Shown: in pieces, positions 22,840 through 34,800 of the stretch
How positions within the stretch are numbered: position 1 is the first letter of the stretch
Layout of the letters: each line of letters starts with the position of its first letter
Assembly (NCBI GenBank): GCA_940671915.1
Contig: CALNVZ010003435.1
Span: 13,230,569-13,294,568 of the forward strand
Direction of reading: 5' to 3'
Origin: Paracentrotus lividus
Lineage: Eukaryota > Echinodermata > Echinoidea > Camarodonta > Echinidae
DNA length: 64,000 bases
The notes under the pieces: generated by a model
Told to the model about the DNA's origin: nothing
The model's database searches: none
What the model saw: the letters and a program-made list of their open reading frames with translations, nothing else
Position numbers and translations under genes: made by a program

Positions 22840-25800
22840 CTGCATTGTGGGAATATAACAAAAGCTATTCAGAATGCTAGTGCAAGAAGATTTTTTTTTC
22901 AGGTTGGAGTCCAGCTATTTTCTATCTTATACACATCGTCTCACGTATTAATACCGCCTTTCCCTTACCTAATTTAATCATTTTATATGGAAATGGTTAT
23001 ATATATTTTTTTTTTAAAGTTTCGACTTATTGTTTAGGATGATAGTAACTGATGACGTAGCAGGTGCCATGATCATTAAGCAATAGAAAATTAGTATTAC
23101 AGATCATTTATTGTATTTAGTTGTTCAGTTTCACTGTTCGCCAGCATAAACATGAAATAAAACCAGCAAAATCTTTTTGTTTCGTTAATGCACGTATCCC
23201 ATTTTTTAAACCAGGGGTCCTGGGGACCTCAAAACCGTTTCTCTTACCCTTTCCGGGAAAACTTAAATGCAAAGTGCCCTTTTTTCGAGCCCTCTTTTTA
23301 TCAACCAAGTTGACCCGGGCCAAGTCAAAACAACCCCCCCCCCCCAGTCCTACCCCAATAAATGGTCTGAAGTGTAAAGTTGTGATTGTACTTTATGGGA
23401 TTAGGTCTAGACTAAAGGCCCTAGACTACGAGAGAATTGAAGTAAAAAGTTTGATTGGTGTAAAATTGCGATATTTTATTTTGTGTTATTGTTTGATATT
23501 GGTAAAAGAAATTAAATTTGTCCCGGCCCTTATATACGAAGGTTTTAAACGGTAACTATTATTTGTTTTTCATTGTGATTTGTGTTTGGCTGAGATTCTA
23601 AAACACATTTTGGGGAAGCTAAAAATTTCCATCGAATAAAATCAATTTTAATCCCCAGTAAACAAAAACAAAATAAAATAAAATAAACTATGGTCTTTCC
23701 CCTAGATAAGAAACTTAAACCGGCACTAACAAAATGCCAACTTATACATCCCAGATGCGTTTCCTTGGGTTAGGACTGAAAGGGAACTTAGGTATTGTAG
23801 GGTTGGCAAATCTTCGATTTTGTTTTTATTTTTTAAATAATTATCCCATTAGTTGTTGGTGTAAAATCTAACTGAGATCGTCTGAACCCCGAAAAAAAAA
23901 CAACAAGAGGACAAAAGTGATTCATGAAAATTAAAGTTTGAATGCAATGATTTTGCTCGAGTGACCAAAATATAAGTCACCTTTAATTCGAGCAGTGTAA
24001 GTACAGCATGAAGAGTGTCACAATACATCCCCTCCCTATTCAAAATAATGTTACAATTACCCATTGCTGTAAAAAGTTCCTCTAACCGTTACATTTACTT
24101 ACACTCAAACAGCATGTGGAGCGATTAAATGAGCATGCTCTGTACACATGTTAAGTTTGTAGCGTGTTTTTGCAAGGGATGGGAGCATCTGTTAAAATTT
24201 CCCCGTGTTACAATTGTCCCCGGTCTCCCCTACAATATCACAATACCCATTCGCGTATTCATGGGGGTGGGTGGGGGGGGGGGCTTTAAGGCCGGGCCCC
24301 CCGGTAGGCGCCCAAAATGACCTTGAGGGGCCCAAAAATGATCTTAGAGGCGGTGCCAATTTAAGGAAAAAAATAAAAAAGCAAGTAAACCTACCTCTAC
24401 GGCTGATGTATGACCTTATGGTTAGCCGATGGCCCAAAAATTTGTTCCAACACGAACCCCCCCCCCCCCGCTTATTGCGCGGCCAGCGTCACGTGAAAAC
24501 AAATTTAGTGTACCTTTTGTCTCGCCCGGTGTAACGGGGAAAATGGGGTCTGGATCCATCATTGGGGGCGCCAAAATTAAAATCACATCGGGCCCCCCGG
24601 GGTGCCAAATCCTGGATAAGCACCTGATACCTCCCCTTCCCATTCAAAATAATGTTACAATTACCCACCTCTGTAATAGTAACAATCGACACCAACGTCA
24701 TGTTCGTGTCCACAATCTGGCCTCTGCCATGCGCCGTACTGGCACTCTCTCAGACTACTATGTTGATACGAGTAGCAGTCTACACTACTAAAAGCGATTA
24801 GCCCCTCACCGATGGGAAACTCGGAGGGACTTAGGACTTTAGCCCACGTGCCGGTCCCGATTTGTTGTTCACATAGCACCTTTGAAAAGCAGGAGGAAAA
24901 AGAAAAGATCAAAAACAAAATAAAAATCGGGTAAACAATTTTGGTCCCGCATTGCCCCGCATCAAATGCGTGTAAATGCGTACCAATGCGCTCCAATTAA
25001 TGGCACGCATTGGCACGGATATGTTACGGATATTTTACGCCACGCGGGAACACTATGACACGCATCGCTCCGTTGAATATAAGCAGGATAAAATCAGGAG
25101 GACTTGATCACGTGGTTTGCATGCGGAACCTTTGCGCGTACTATATCATTCGCGAACTCTTCGTGAAGTATGCTGAGACAATGCGCAAAGTATGAGCGAT
25201 TTTGTCGTGAGCTAGTCGTGAACTGCGTGCCACTGCGATGCCCACTTCACTGTTAAACCGCTGTGTAAAAAAAGTGTTGTTTAAAAAAAAGTTGTGTAAG
25301 ATTCTTAAAAAACAGTCGATTAACAGCTCGATGGTTCCTATAGTCTTATCTTCGTTTCAGAAACCACTCGCTCAAATCATGGAGATTATATTTTCATGCT
25401 CAAATGAACGGGAGAGCTTGTACACAAGTGAATGGGGTGGAAAGAGGAAACCATTGCGTGTCACTGAATGAAGCGCTGCTGTACAAAGTGAATGGTGCTT
25501 TCCTCAATCACGATTATGCCGTAATGCTACAGTCACACAGCCACTTACGTTTAGTTACGTATTTGTTGTTTTATCCTTCTTTCATCTTCTATTCTATCAT
25601 TTCTTATGTATTTCTTTGTTTTATTAGATGAACGAAATTATCATTGTTTCCACTGATGACTATGATGGGAAGGCATCCGTGGGGATCCGCAAAAAAGAAA
25701 ATAATTTTTGGACGCAACCGGATGTAACTCAACGTAAGTGTCTGTGTGACTGCAGCATAAACAGTGGTTGTGGAAAGTTTTAAACAAGTTGTGTCAGTAG

Positions 25801-28800
25801 ATTCTTTTGTTTTCACAAAATTTACGTGAGCATTTGAAACTGACTCGACGAAACTTTTCCCCCGACTGTACCATTTTTTTAAAAACCATTTACACAGACT
25901 GTTGAAATGTATCATCAGCATAAGTAGAAACTGTGCTCTATCATAAGGCAGCGTCGTAGTATAGTGGTCTTGACTCTTGGCTGGGGATGCAAAGGTCGTG
26001 AATTCGATTCCCGCCACCGGCACTTTCTTTTCTTTTTTTTTCTTTTTTTTTTTTAATTTTAAACAACTTTCTTTAAACAAATACATTGTGTACACTTATT
26101 TTAAGCAACATGGTGTATATTTAACTTTAAACAACAGGTCTTGTGTAATGACTTTACACAATAATTGGATGGTTCTTATTGTAAACAGCGGTTGTGTAAA
26201 GTTTCAAACAAGTTGACTAGTTTTTTACACAGCATATTAACAGTGTATTTCGACTCCACGCATTGGCACGCACTGGCACGACTATACTTTTTTTTTTTTG
26301 CGCAGAGTTTACGAATGGATTGTCGTGCCCAAAATGTTGAAAATAAATTGAACGCATTTCACGCACTGCCACGCCCCTCCCGCACATTTCAGCACGCTGG
26401 CACGCATGATCCCTGCATTGGCACGCATATAGTTCGTGCCCGTGAGCAAACTATGATGAGGGAACCACAATGCGTGCAAGTGTCAACGGGGCAAAGAAAT
26501 TAAGAAGACATCGTTTTGTGAAATAGAAAAGGTCCTCCAAAATATTGAAACGCCCCATATCACTTGGGGAGTTCTGAAAGGTTACACAAAATGATCATAG
26601 TGGGCCAACATTACGTTAGGATACCCAAAGTCGCGGAGAGTTGGGATTCGTTTCGCAACATTTTGGAGAGTTGAAGATAACTCTTAGTTTCGAACCTATG
26701 TAAAGATTGCATAACCCTGTCGAACTATATTCAACCTGATCGAATATTGCCAACATTACGCGATGATCTGCATCTCCCCAAGTGAAATGTGGCCTATTGA
26801 AGTAGCCAACAGCTTAGGAAATAATAATTAGACCACTTTCGTACTAGGCTCCAATCATGCCAATAAAATGATTACTTTTATGACGGATACAATAAGAACC
26901 TATGTAACGAATTATTATATTTATAGCCTACTTACTTCCTTTTGTTTCTTACCTCAGCCTCTGTTGTTCCCCATCCTTCTGATGAGCAAATTGACCCCCA
27001 AATTCCGGGGGAGATCTGCACCTCAACCCGACCTTTGGAGCCCTCCTCACCATCATAGTCAATCAAGCGAGTCACAATACTTCCAATGGATTCTGAAAGA
27101 GTGCAAATTAGGACAATTTGTTTCCTATAGTCCATCAACAAACACCAGCAAAATGAATAAAAAATGAAACTTGTAGTTACAGCCGTGTAACAGTATGTAA
27201 AATTGTATGAAAGATGTCTCCTTTAAGAAGGGAGTCGCAAGAAGGGCGGGTTTTGGGTGTGTCTGATTCGACATTTCTTTCACAACAACCTGCATCAATG
27301 TTGAGGGCACGGAACAGGGTCCTCAGCAAACGTTTTTGTTTTTGTTTTGTTTGTTTGTTTTTTTTCAAGCGGGAGTGTCATCAAATCAAGCGTCCTTAAG
27401 TTTTTGGCAGAAAAGTAGGCTCTTATGCTACAGTCACACAGACACTTACGTTGAGTTATGTCCGGTTGCGTCCAAAAATTATTTCTATTCTGCGGATCCC
27501 CAAGGATGCCTAAATATTGATAATTTAGTTCATCCAGTAAAACAAAGAAATACATAAGAAATGATAGTATAGAAGATGAAATAAGTTTAAAACAACACAA
27601 ACGTATTTATACGTAAGTGTCTGTGTGACTATAGCATTAAGCTAACACACACCATGCGCGTATTGTGGTGGGGGGGGGGGGCTTTACGGGCCCGGGCCCC
27701 CCTGCGTGGGCGCCTAATCGAGCAAAATGTTTAAAAAACAAAACAAAACAAAAACAAAAACGAAAATATATATTCATGATTTGAGCTGATTCACATCTAA
27801 CCCCCCCCCCCCTGCTTATCGCTCCGGCAGCGTAACGTGAAAAAAAAAATGAGTGTACCTTTTTGCTCGCCCGGTGTAACGGGAAAAAAATAGGATGTAC
27901 CCTTATGGATCCACCACTGGGGGGGGGGGCACCAAAATCAAAATCACATCGGGCCCCCCGGCCCCCCGGGATGGCAAATCCTGGATACGCGCCTGCACAC
28001 CTTGTCCTCTCATCACCAATGGCAGATGGTATCAAAGTAACCCTGTTTACATATTACATAAACTATATAATTATAACATGTACACCAATCGGTGGTTTGT
28101 CAATCATGTCAAAGAAGAAATACTCGGAAATGTCCATTGTTTGACACTTAAAAGGAAAGGTGCCAACCAGATGACGAGATAAGGAGATGAGAAAAAGGGT
28201 CAAATGTCGACTTGTTTGGGACAAGAAGACATGAAGGAGGGTTGTGTATAATTCGTAAGTAAAGTCGACTTGTTTGGGACAAGAAGATAATAATGACGAG
28301 CTGTTGGAATTCGGCAAATCGAATTGTTTTGGTCAATATTAAGACAACATAAGGAGTTTTTTTTTTAATTTGTCAAATCAACTTTTTTTGGACTAGAAAA
28401 TCTGAAGCTGTCATTTTGGTTCCTTGTCCCAAAGAAGTCGACTTGCCTAGATTTAACAACTCGTTCTCTTATTTTGCTGTTTAAACAACTCAACTTGCCA
28501 AGTTTCAACAACTCGTAGGATTGTCCATTTATCTCACACAAGTCGATTTCCGAGTTCCAACAAATCGTCATTGTGTCTTATCATTCCAAACAAAAACACT
28601 TCCTGAGTTCCAACAAATCTTCAGCTTGTCTTTTTTTAGCAGAGGAAGGTTTCACGACGCACCATGTATTCTTTCGTGAGGTTATGAGTGGTCCTGAAAA
28701 GGACTTACTCACTTTCGACGTTTCGGTGAGCATGTTCTCACCGTCTGAGAGACAGTATACTAGGGTGCTTTCGCTGGACTACGGAGGAGCTAATCTAGAA

Positions 28801-31800
28801 CGTTAGCATTATGAAAGGCTTTATTTTCAAAATAGCTCAAACCCCAAACTCCTGCATATTGTTAGTACAGGAAAGAGAGTGTGTAAAACTGGTATTTGCT
28901 AGAAACGGCTGGCAAGCGTTTAAATTACAAGTTTTCGTGTGCACAAACGAGGGTTTCCCCTAGCTACAAGAGATAGCTCCCCGTTGTCAAAATCTACAAC
29001 GCTATTTTGGGGAAATGTACATTCTCCCGAAACGTAGAACGTATCTCTCAGCGGAGAACTTAAGTCAGTTATAAGCCAATAAGCGAGCGCTTTGATAGGA
29101 ATGTATACAGGCATTTCCCCCTTTGCTAAAACATAAAAGTAGCATACTTTGATATGACTAATCATAAAGGCTTAGTCAGGCAGCTAGCTCATGATTGGTT
29201 AGCTGAACGAGGTACCACTAGTAAAGTATTGGAATATATGGGGAAGAATCCCACATCTACTAAACCCAACGTCTGGCAGTGCATCTCTGCTGCATTAGGT
29301 CCCTACAGCCGGGGGCGTCCAAAATGAGTGCCCATTTTACAAAAAATTCTATTTTGAATAAAAATAGCAGAATTCATTTTCTAAACACACTAACTTTGAT
29401 GTCAAAATAAAGAGTATTACATTGTCTTAACGCTTGTGTCATTTTGAAATCAGACTGAAATCGAAAACAGTGAAAGTTTTGATGAAGAAAAGTTTTTTTC
29501 TCACTTTTTTTACGCAAATATTTTTTGTTCCTTTTTCAATAATTTTTAATAAATAGTTGTATAAAACATTGATGTTTGTAACTTTTCTAAAAACTACCTA
29601 CATGCATGTGAATGATGCTGTAAAAAGAAGGGAGTTATATCTTATTCCGATAAAGAATTATGATGAGCTAAAGTCAGGAACGCAATATAGACAAAAATCA
29701 ACAATTTGCCCCGTATCGAAGAAGAATCCCATACCCGTACGTGTATAAGGAAAGGCCGATAACATGCGATAGCTTTTAGCAGACAAAACAAGTATCGAAA
29801 TGTTCCGCATTTTTGGCACTTTTGTTTGCCTACTCACAGCCATCGCATACAATCAGCTTTTCATAATACACGTGCGGGTATTGTGTGATTCTCGGTCACG
29901 GGGCAAATTGTTGATTTTTGTCTATATTGCGTTCCTGACTTTAACTCATCATAACTCTTTATCGGAATAAGATATAACGCCCTTCTTTTTACAGCATCAT
30001 TCACATGCACGTAGGTAGTTTTTAAAAAAGTTACAAACATCAATTGTTTATAACAACTAACTAAATTTATTAAAAAATTATTGAAAAAGAAAAAAAATAT
30101 TTGCGTAAAAAAAGTGAGAAAAAAAACATTTCTTCATTCAAAACTTTCACTGTTTTCGATTTCAGTCTTGATTTCAAAATGCACAAGCTTAAGAATGTAA
30201 TATCTTTATTTGACATCAAAGTTAGTGTGTTTAGAAAATGAATTCTGCTATTTTTATTCAAAAATAAATTTTGTTTATTGTTTTTTATAAAATGGGCACT
30301 CCTTTTGAACGCCCCCCGGCTGTAGGGACCTAAATGCAGCAAGAGATGCACTGCCAGACTTTGGGTGTTAGTAATGTGGGATTCTTCCCCATATATTCCA
30401 ATACTTTACTAGTGGTACCTCGTTCAGCTAACCAATCATGAGCTAGCTGCCTGACTAGCTAGGCGGTAGGTTATTTCTTTTCATATCAGCAATGTTTTAG
30501 GTTAGCTGTTATACGTATAGACGCATTTAACGCAATAAAACCTTGGTATGAAAAAAAAAAGAACTAGGTATCCCCAGTAAAGTAGCCTTTGGATTAAATT
30601 CGTATTGCAACAATAGACGCTGAAAATACAGCCACTGTCGCGCGCCATTGACATCCTTTATGCAAGATGACAAAAGCGGGTTTGATCGCATTCTGCATAC
30701 TTCGTAAGTTCTTGTCTCGTATACAGTGCGTCCCAAGAAAGAGTAAACCCAACTTTGAGACCCTCATATTAAGATTGTATGTCTTATGTGTTTAATTATT
30801 AGGGATATGTATTTATTTATCTCATTATCATGACGAAGAGTAAGGGGTGGTATCTCACTTCGCAGAAACTACTTTGAAACTACTTGGAGACGGTTGTGAA
30901 AACTATTCCGGAGACATCTCCTCATACTCAGTCAATGCAACGTTTCTTGAGTCGCGGGAAGTACTTTGAGACAGTTTATGAAAATTGTCACGGAGACGTC
31001 TCCGCGACGGAATAAAGTATCGGAGACGTCTCTAATATTTTTTATCCATCGCGAAGACGAAGTGAGATACCTCAGTACCACACTTGTACCTGTTCTATCA
31101 TGGATGACTGAGCACTTGAATTTTTGATAACTTTGTTGAGATACACTTTCTTCCAAGTTTCGCCACAAGAAACCCTGGCTTCTGAGCATTCATTCATTGT
31201 TTTAGGTCAGCCCTCCTGGGTCTATTCATTCATTCAAGGGAAAAATATTGAAAAAGACTAATTAATTGCAAGGGTTGCTTTTGCTCAAACTTGGTATAAT
31301 ATACTATCAGACAAATTTTACGATTTTTCTAAACCTAAGTGCTCAGTCAACCGTTACAATGCTTTTAAAATTAGTTGTTTTTTCTGTGTCGCACTGTATA
31401 TCAAAGCCCTATATACTGATTAAATTTTCCTTGCAACAATAGACGTTACAATGTCTCACAAGCCAAAGGGAACATGTGCGGTTACCATTGGAAACTTTTT
31501 TTCAAAGTTATTGAAGAAGATAGAAAACGACGGTTTGCAGGCATTTTGAAAATAGTGCCCTCTTTTCTGCTAACGTTCTAGATAAGCTCCCCGTAGTCCT
31601 GCGAAAACACCTTAGTGAGAAAATGCTCACCGAAACGTCAAGAGTGAGTAGTCATAGTAGTGAAACCTTAAAAGAATACTTTTCTTCTTGTCCCAGACAA
31701 GTCTACTTGCCGAGTTCGAACGATATTAACTCGTCTCTTTTAAATTTGTCACCTCGTCTCCTTATCCCATCATCTGGTAGGCACGAATAGACTTCCGTTA

Positions 31801-34800
31801 AAAAAAAAAGTTTTGCCGGAGCACACAGTTACTTCAACATGTTCAACACGTTCAGTTGGACTTAGGTATTCATGGGATCATATCTCGAGCCCCATTGAAC
31901 AGATTCCTAACAAATTTGGACTGCTGATGGTTTTCATCATGCTCCTCCGAGATATGAAAAAAACAACGATGGGGGATGTGACGTCATCGCTTCAGTGCTC
32001 CATTCAGTCAGAAGAGATAATACTGCCCAAGGGGTGTCATAAATCCATTAGTACACTCCCTGTTAATCACTAGTATTTTTTTTCTTCAAATTTACAAATC
32101 TGTTATACACGCAACTCGCTTACCGTATGGTCTGCACATCATGGAAGTATCTTGAGAATGATCAGTTGAATCACTCTCACGGAAGTTATCAATCGAAAGA
32201 CAGTCACTCAGAGATTCCTCATACCCGAAACAAACAACACCACTTATGTCCCAGATGGTGCCATGACCAGTCCCGAAGACAGGCTCATCGTAGACTGCTA
32301 TGACCGATTCGAAGCCCAGTTGACGACATATCACCTCCGCTTCTCCGTGGGTGCTGTAGAGTCTTAGAGTGCCCCAGGTACCGTCGTGGTATATCCACAG
32401 CAAGCCCTGACCACCGCGACCACCATTTGTAAGTTTGACTTCGAAATCTTAGTGTGAAGGGGTAAAAAAAAAAATGGAAAGAAAGATCATAATATTTACA
32501 ATGGAATAGTCTTATGCTAACCCTGTCCTTTCTGCATACAAAATTCTTCCCCATCTTCTAAGGAAAGCGCAGTAAGAAATATCATGATGGGATCTCGGTG
32601 CAGTTAAAAAAACCCGAGGAACAAAAAACTAACCCATAGTCTTTGCCATTTTTGCTTCCAGTTATAAATAATAATCATAATTTGTTATAGCATTATGCAT
32701 TATATATTCAACGTTATTTAGCAAACTATCCATATTTTCAATATGGCTAAAGACATGAAAAGGCTACTTTCTGGACATTTTGATAATCCATTAACACACA
32801 CATATTTTTGACATCCTTTACTGTTGAATGCGGTTGGGTGACGAAGTTTGTAATTTCATGGTTGTATCTCACCGGCCATTAGATACGTCGCAGCTATATA
32901 TGTTTCTGCGATGTCTTATGACTCGAGGGTAAATCGAACGTGTTAATAATAATGTGATTTTTTCCGGTCGCTGAGACGTCTCGGCGACGTTTTGGCAGTC
33001 GCCGCAACTGCCGCGACCGATCCATCGTGGGAGTCTCGGAAACGTCTCCTAAGGTGAGAACCACCTTCAAAAATGTGCCTGCTCGTCTTAACTGTGCCCT
33101 AAACATACTGTTATGTTTGTGTTTATGCTTTAGCGTTTTTTGACATGCTTGACTAGTTATCCTGTTGAAACTACAAAGCTGTAGATATAGAGGTTACCTG
33201 ATTGCGTATTCCATTATTGTTCCCCCTCTTTAGAGCCGTTTCCACGCAGGTTTACTCCGATTTTACGCAACGTTTCTTTTGGACTTTACTGATTACCTTT
33301 AAGCTGTGTAGGACAACTGATCTGTGCCACAGTATCTGGATGACACCCTTCAGCAGCAAGTGTCCAAGGACATTCGTTGTACAACAGATCCTCTTCTCCA
33401 GAACAGCCAAAATCGACTGAGAGTTCAGTCCCAACAATGTCATTAATGATCACATCATACGTGAGGTCGCCGTAGCTCTGGTATCCAAGTTGATGGCACA
33501 ATACACTCTTCTCCCGAGGGCCCCAGGTGGCGTCACAGACAGTGGCCCACTCCCCTATCGGTAACCAGATCTGGACAGAGCCCTCGTAACTCGTAGCACC
33601 ACCCAATAGGCGAAACTGCTTGTCCTTCCCTGAAAATGGTTAGTCATAAGTCATGGAAGTGATACGCGGTTATGGACAGAAAAGAATAAATAGCACAATG
33701 GGAACATGACTCATGCGACCTAGAGCGGTAAGTGTGTGGTGGGATTAGCCATATGGCGGGATTTCTTTTTCACAATACGTGTACTTAGGTTGGTAAAGAA
33801 ATCTTTAAATCATTCGTCTCTAAAAAAAAAAAAAAAAAAAAATCCGTATATCCAAAGGCAACCTAAAGACAACCTAAAGGCACGTATATTATTCCTACAC
33901 TGCATGTAGCCCAATCGCGACGACAAGCCAAAGTCATGTAAAAATATAAGGTCACAAAAGCTGAGCAGCGACCGATTGGACGTCACGTTTGTTTGCCACT
34001 TTTGATCGGTCACCGATCGCTTGACGTCAAAACACTGCCAAGGCACTGCTTTAAGTTAGGGCATCGCTCCGTCTTCGCTGAAGTTTTAGCGCGGAGATAA
34101 ACTTCTGCGGCTCATGCTCACTTACACTCGCTGCCCAGTGATGAATGATTTAGGTCTATAAAATGGAAAATATATTCTGCCAAGCGGTCGCCTCCGGGAT
34201 ATCTCTCAGACACCAGTCGGTGAGTTAAACACAGATCGGCTTCCGGGCGCGCGCCTACTTGTTTTTCCGCGCCCTCTTTAGGTTCAGAAGGTACGCAGTC
34301 GCCGAGCGATGCCCAAATTGTAGCTGTGTCCGAGCAGGCTGTTTTTGATGAGTCGCCGCTGGCTTTTGTGACCCTAGCGTATACTGGTATGACCGGGACA
34401 CCCTGATTACGTAAGGCATTTGAAAATGAAGATTGGAACATACTCATGCAAACAACGCCTGCGTCTGTGCGGTGATTGCAGTTGTCATTCGCAAAACCGC
34501 TGTGAGTGCAGTCAAATATCGTCGCTTCTGATCCGTCACACATGACGTCATCAAGGAGAATAGGACCCTCAGCCAAGCCGAATTCCGAGTTCCTAGGAGC
34601 TTCCTTCGCACCGATTTCGTACCCAAGTTCACGGCAGACGACATCGCCATCATAGCGATCCCAGCGGTCATCGCATACAGTGCCCCACGTGGATCCGTAG
34701 AAGATTTCAACCCGTCCTTCGTGCGATGCGCTCCCGTCAACCAGGCGGACCACTGCAGGAAGAATTTAGATGAGCATGATTAAAGATCAATTGTGCGGCA

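Larger units (their letters stand above)
24935..26500. mobile_element. Long-TIR element with GCACGCATTGGCACG words (FB-4)
   Basis: The left part, 24945-25260, and the right part, 26225-26490, are inverted and both carry repeated words of the type GCACGCATTGGCACG, then CTGTTAA...CTGTGTAAAAAA and its complement near 26220-26250. Inside lie a TIR element (25525-25757) and a tRNA-derived SINE-like unit (25947-26023). It occupies most of intron 7 of the SRCR gene. Confidence 0.6.
28160..31784. mobile_element. FB-3: large inverted-repeat element hosting other insertions
   Basis: The ends (GTGCCAACCAGATGACGAGA at the left, complement at the right) are inverted. The left arm to about 28850 contains repeated GTCGACTTG and GGGACAAGAAG words in both orientations. 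The right arm, about 31520-31784, has single copies of the same words. TTTCGGTGAGCATGTTCTCA near 28724 pairs with the complement near 31622, and TCTAGAACGTTAGC with GCTAACGTTCTAGA. The core is filled by a palindromic element and a TIR element. No transposase is recognised. Confidence 0.7.
27093..32123 (-). other. SRCR intron 6: nested element cluster
   Basis: This 5 kb intron contains, from low to high coordinates: a TIR element (27426-27635), a G-rich element (27643-27995), and a large inverted element (28160-31784) enclosing a 1.3 kb palindrome (29173-30457) and another TIR element (30845-31075). The stretch 31800-32070 shows nothing recognisable. No hidden SRCR exon was found. Confidence 0.7.

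Noticed and set aside
25947-26023. Functional tRNA gene
   Set aside because: A and B boxes are present, but the acceptor and T stems do not pair, and the unit is followed by a T-rich tail typical of a SINE remnant.
29557-29748. 63-residue frame in the palindromic element as a transposase fragment
   Set aside because: No catalytic or DNA-binding motif is visible, and the same sequence is mirrored in the other arm as part of the inverted repeat.
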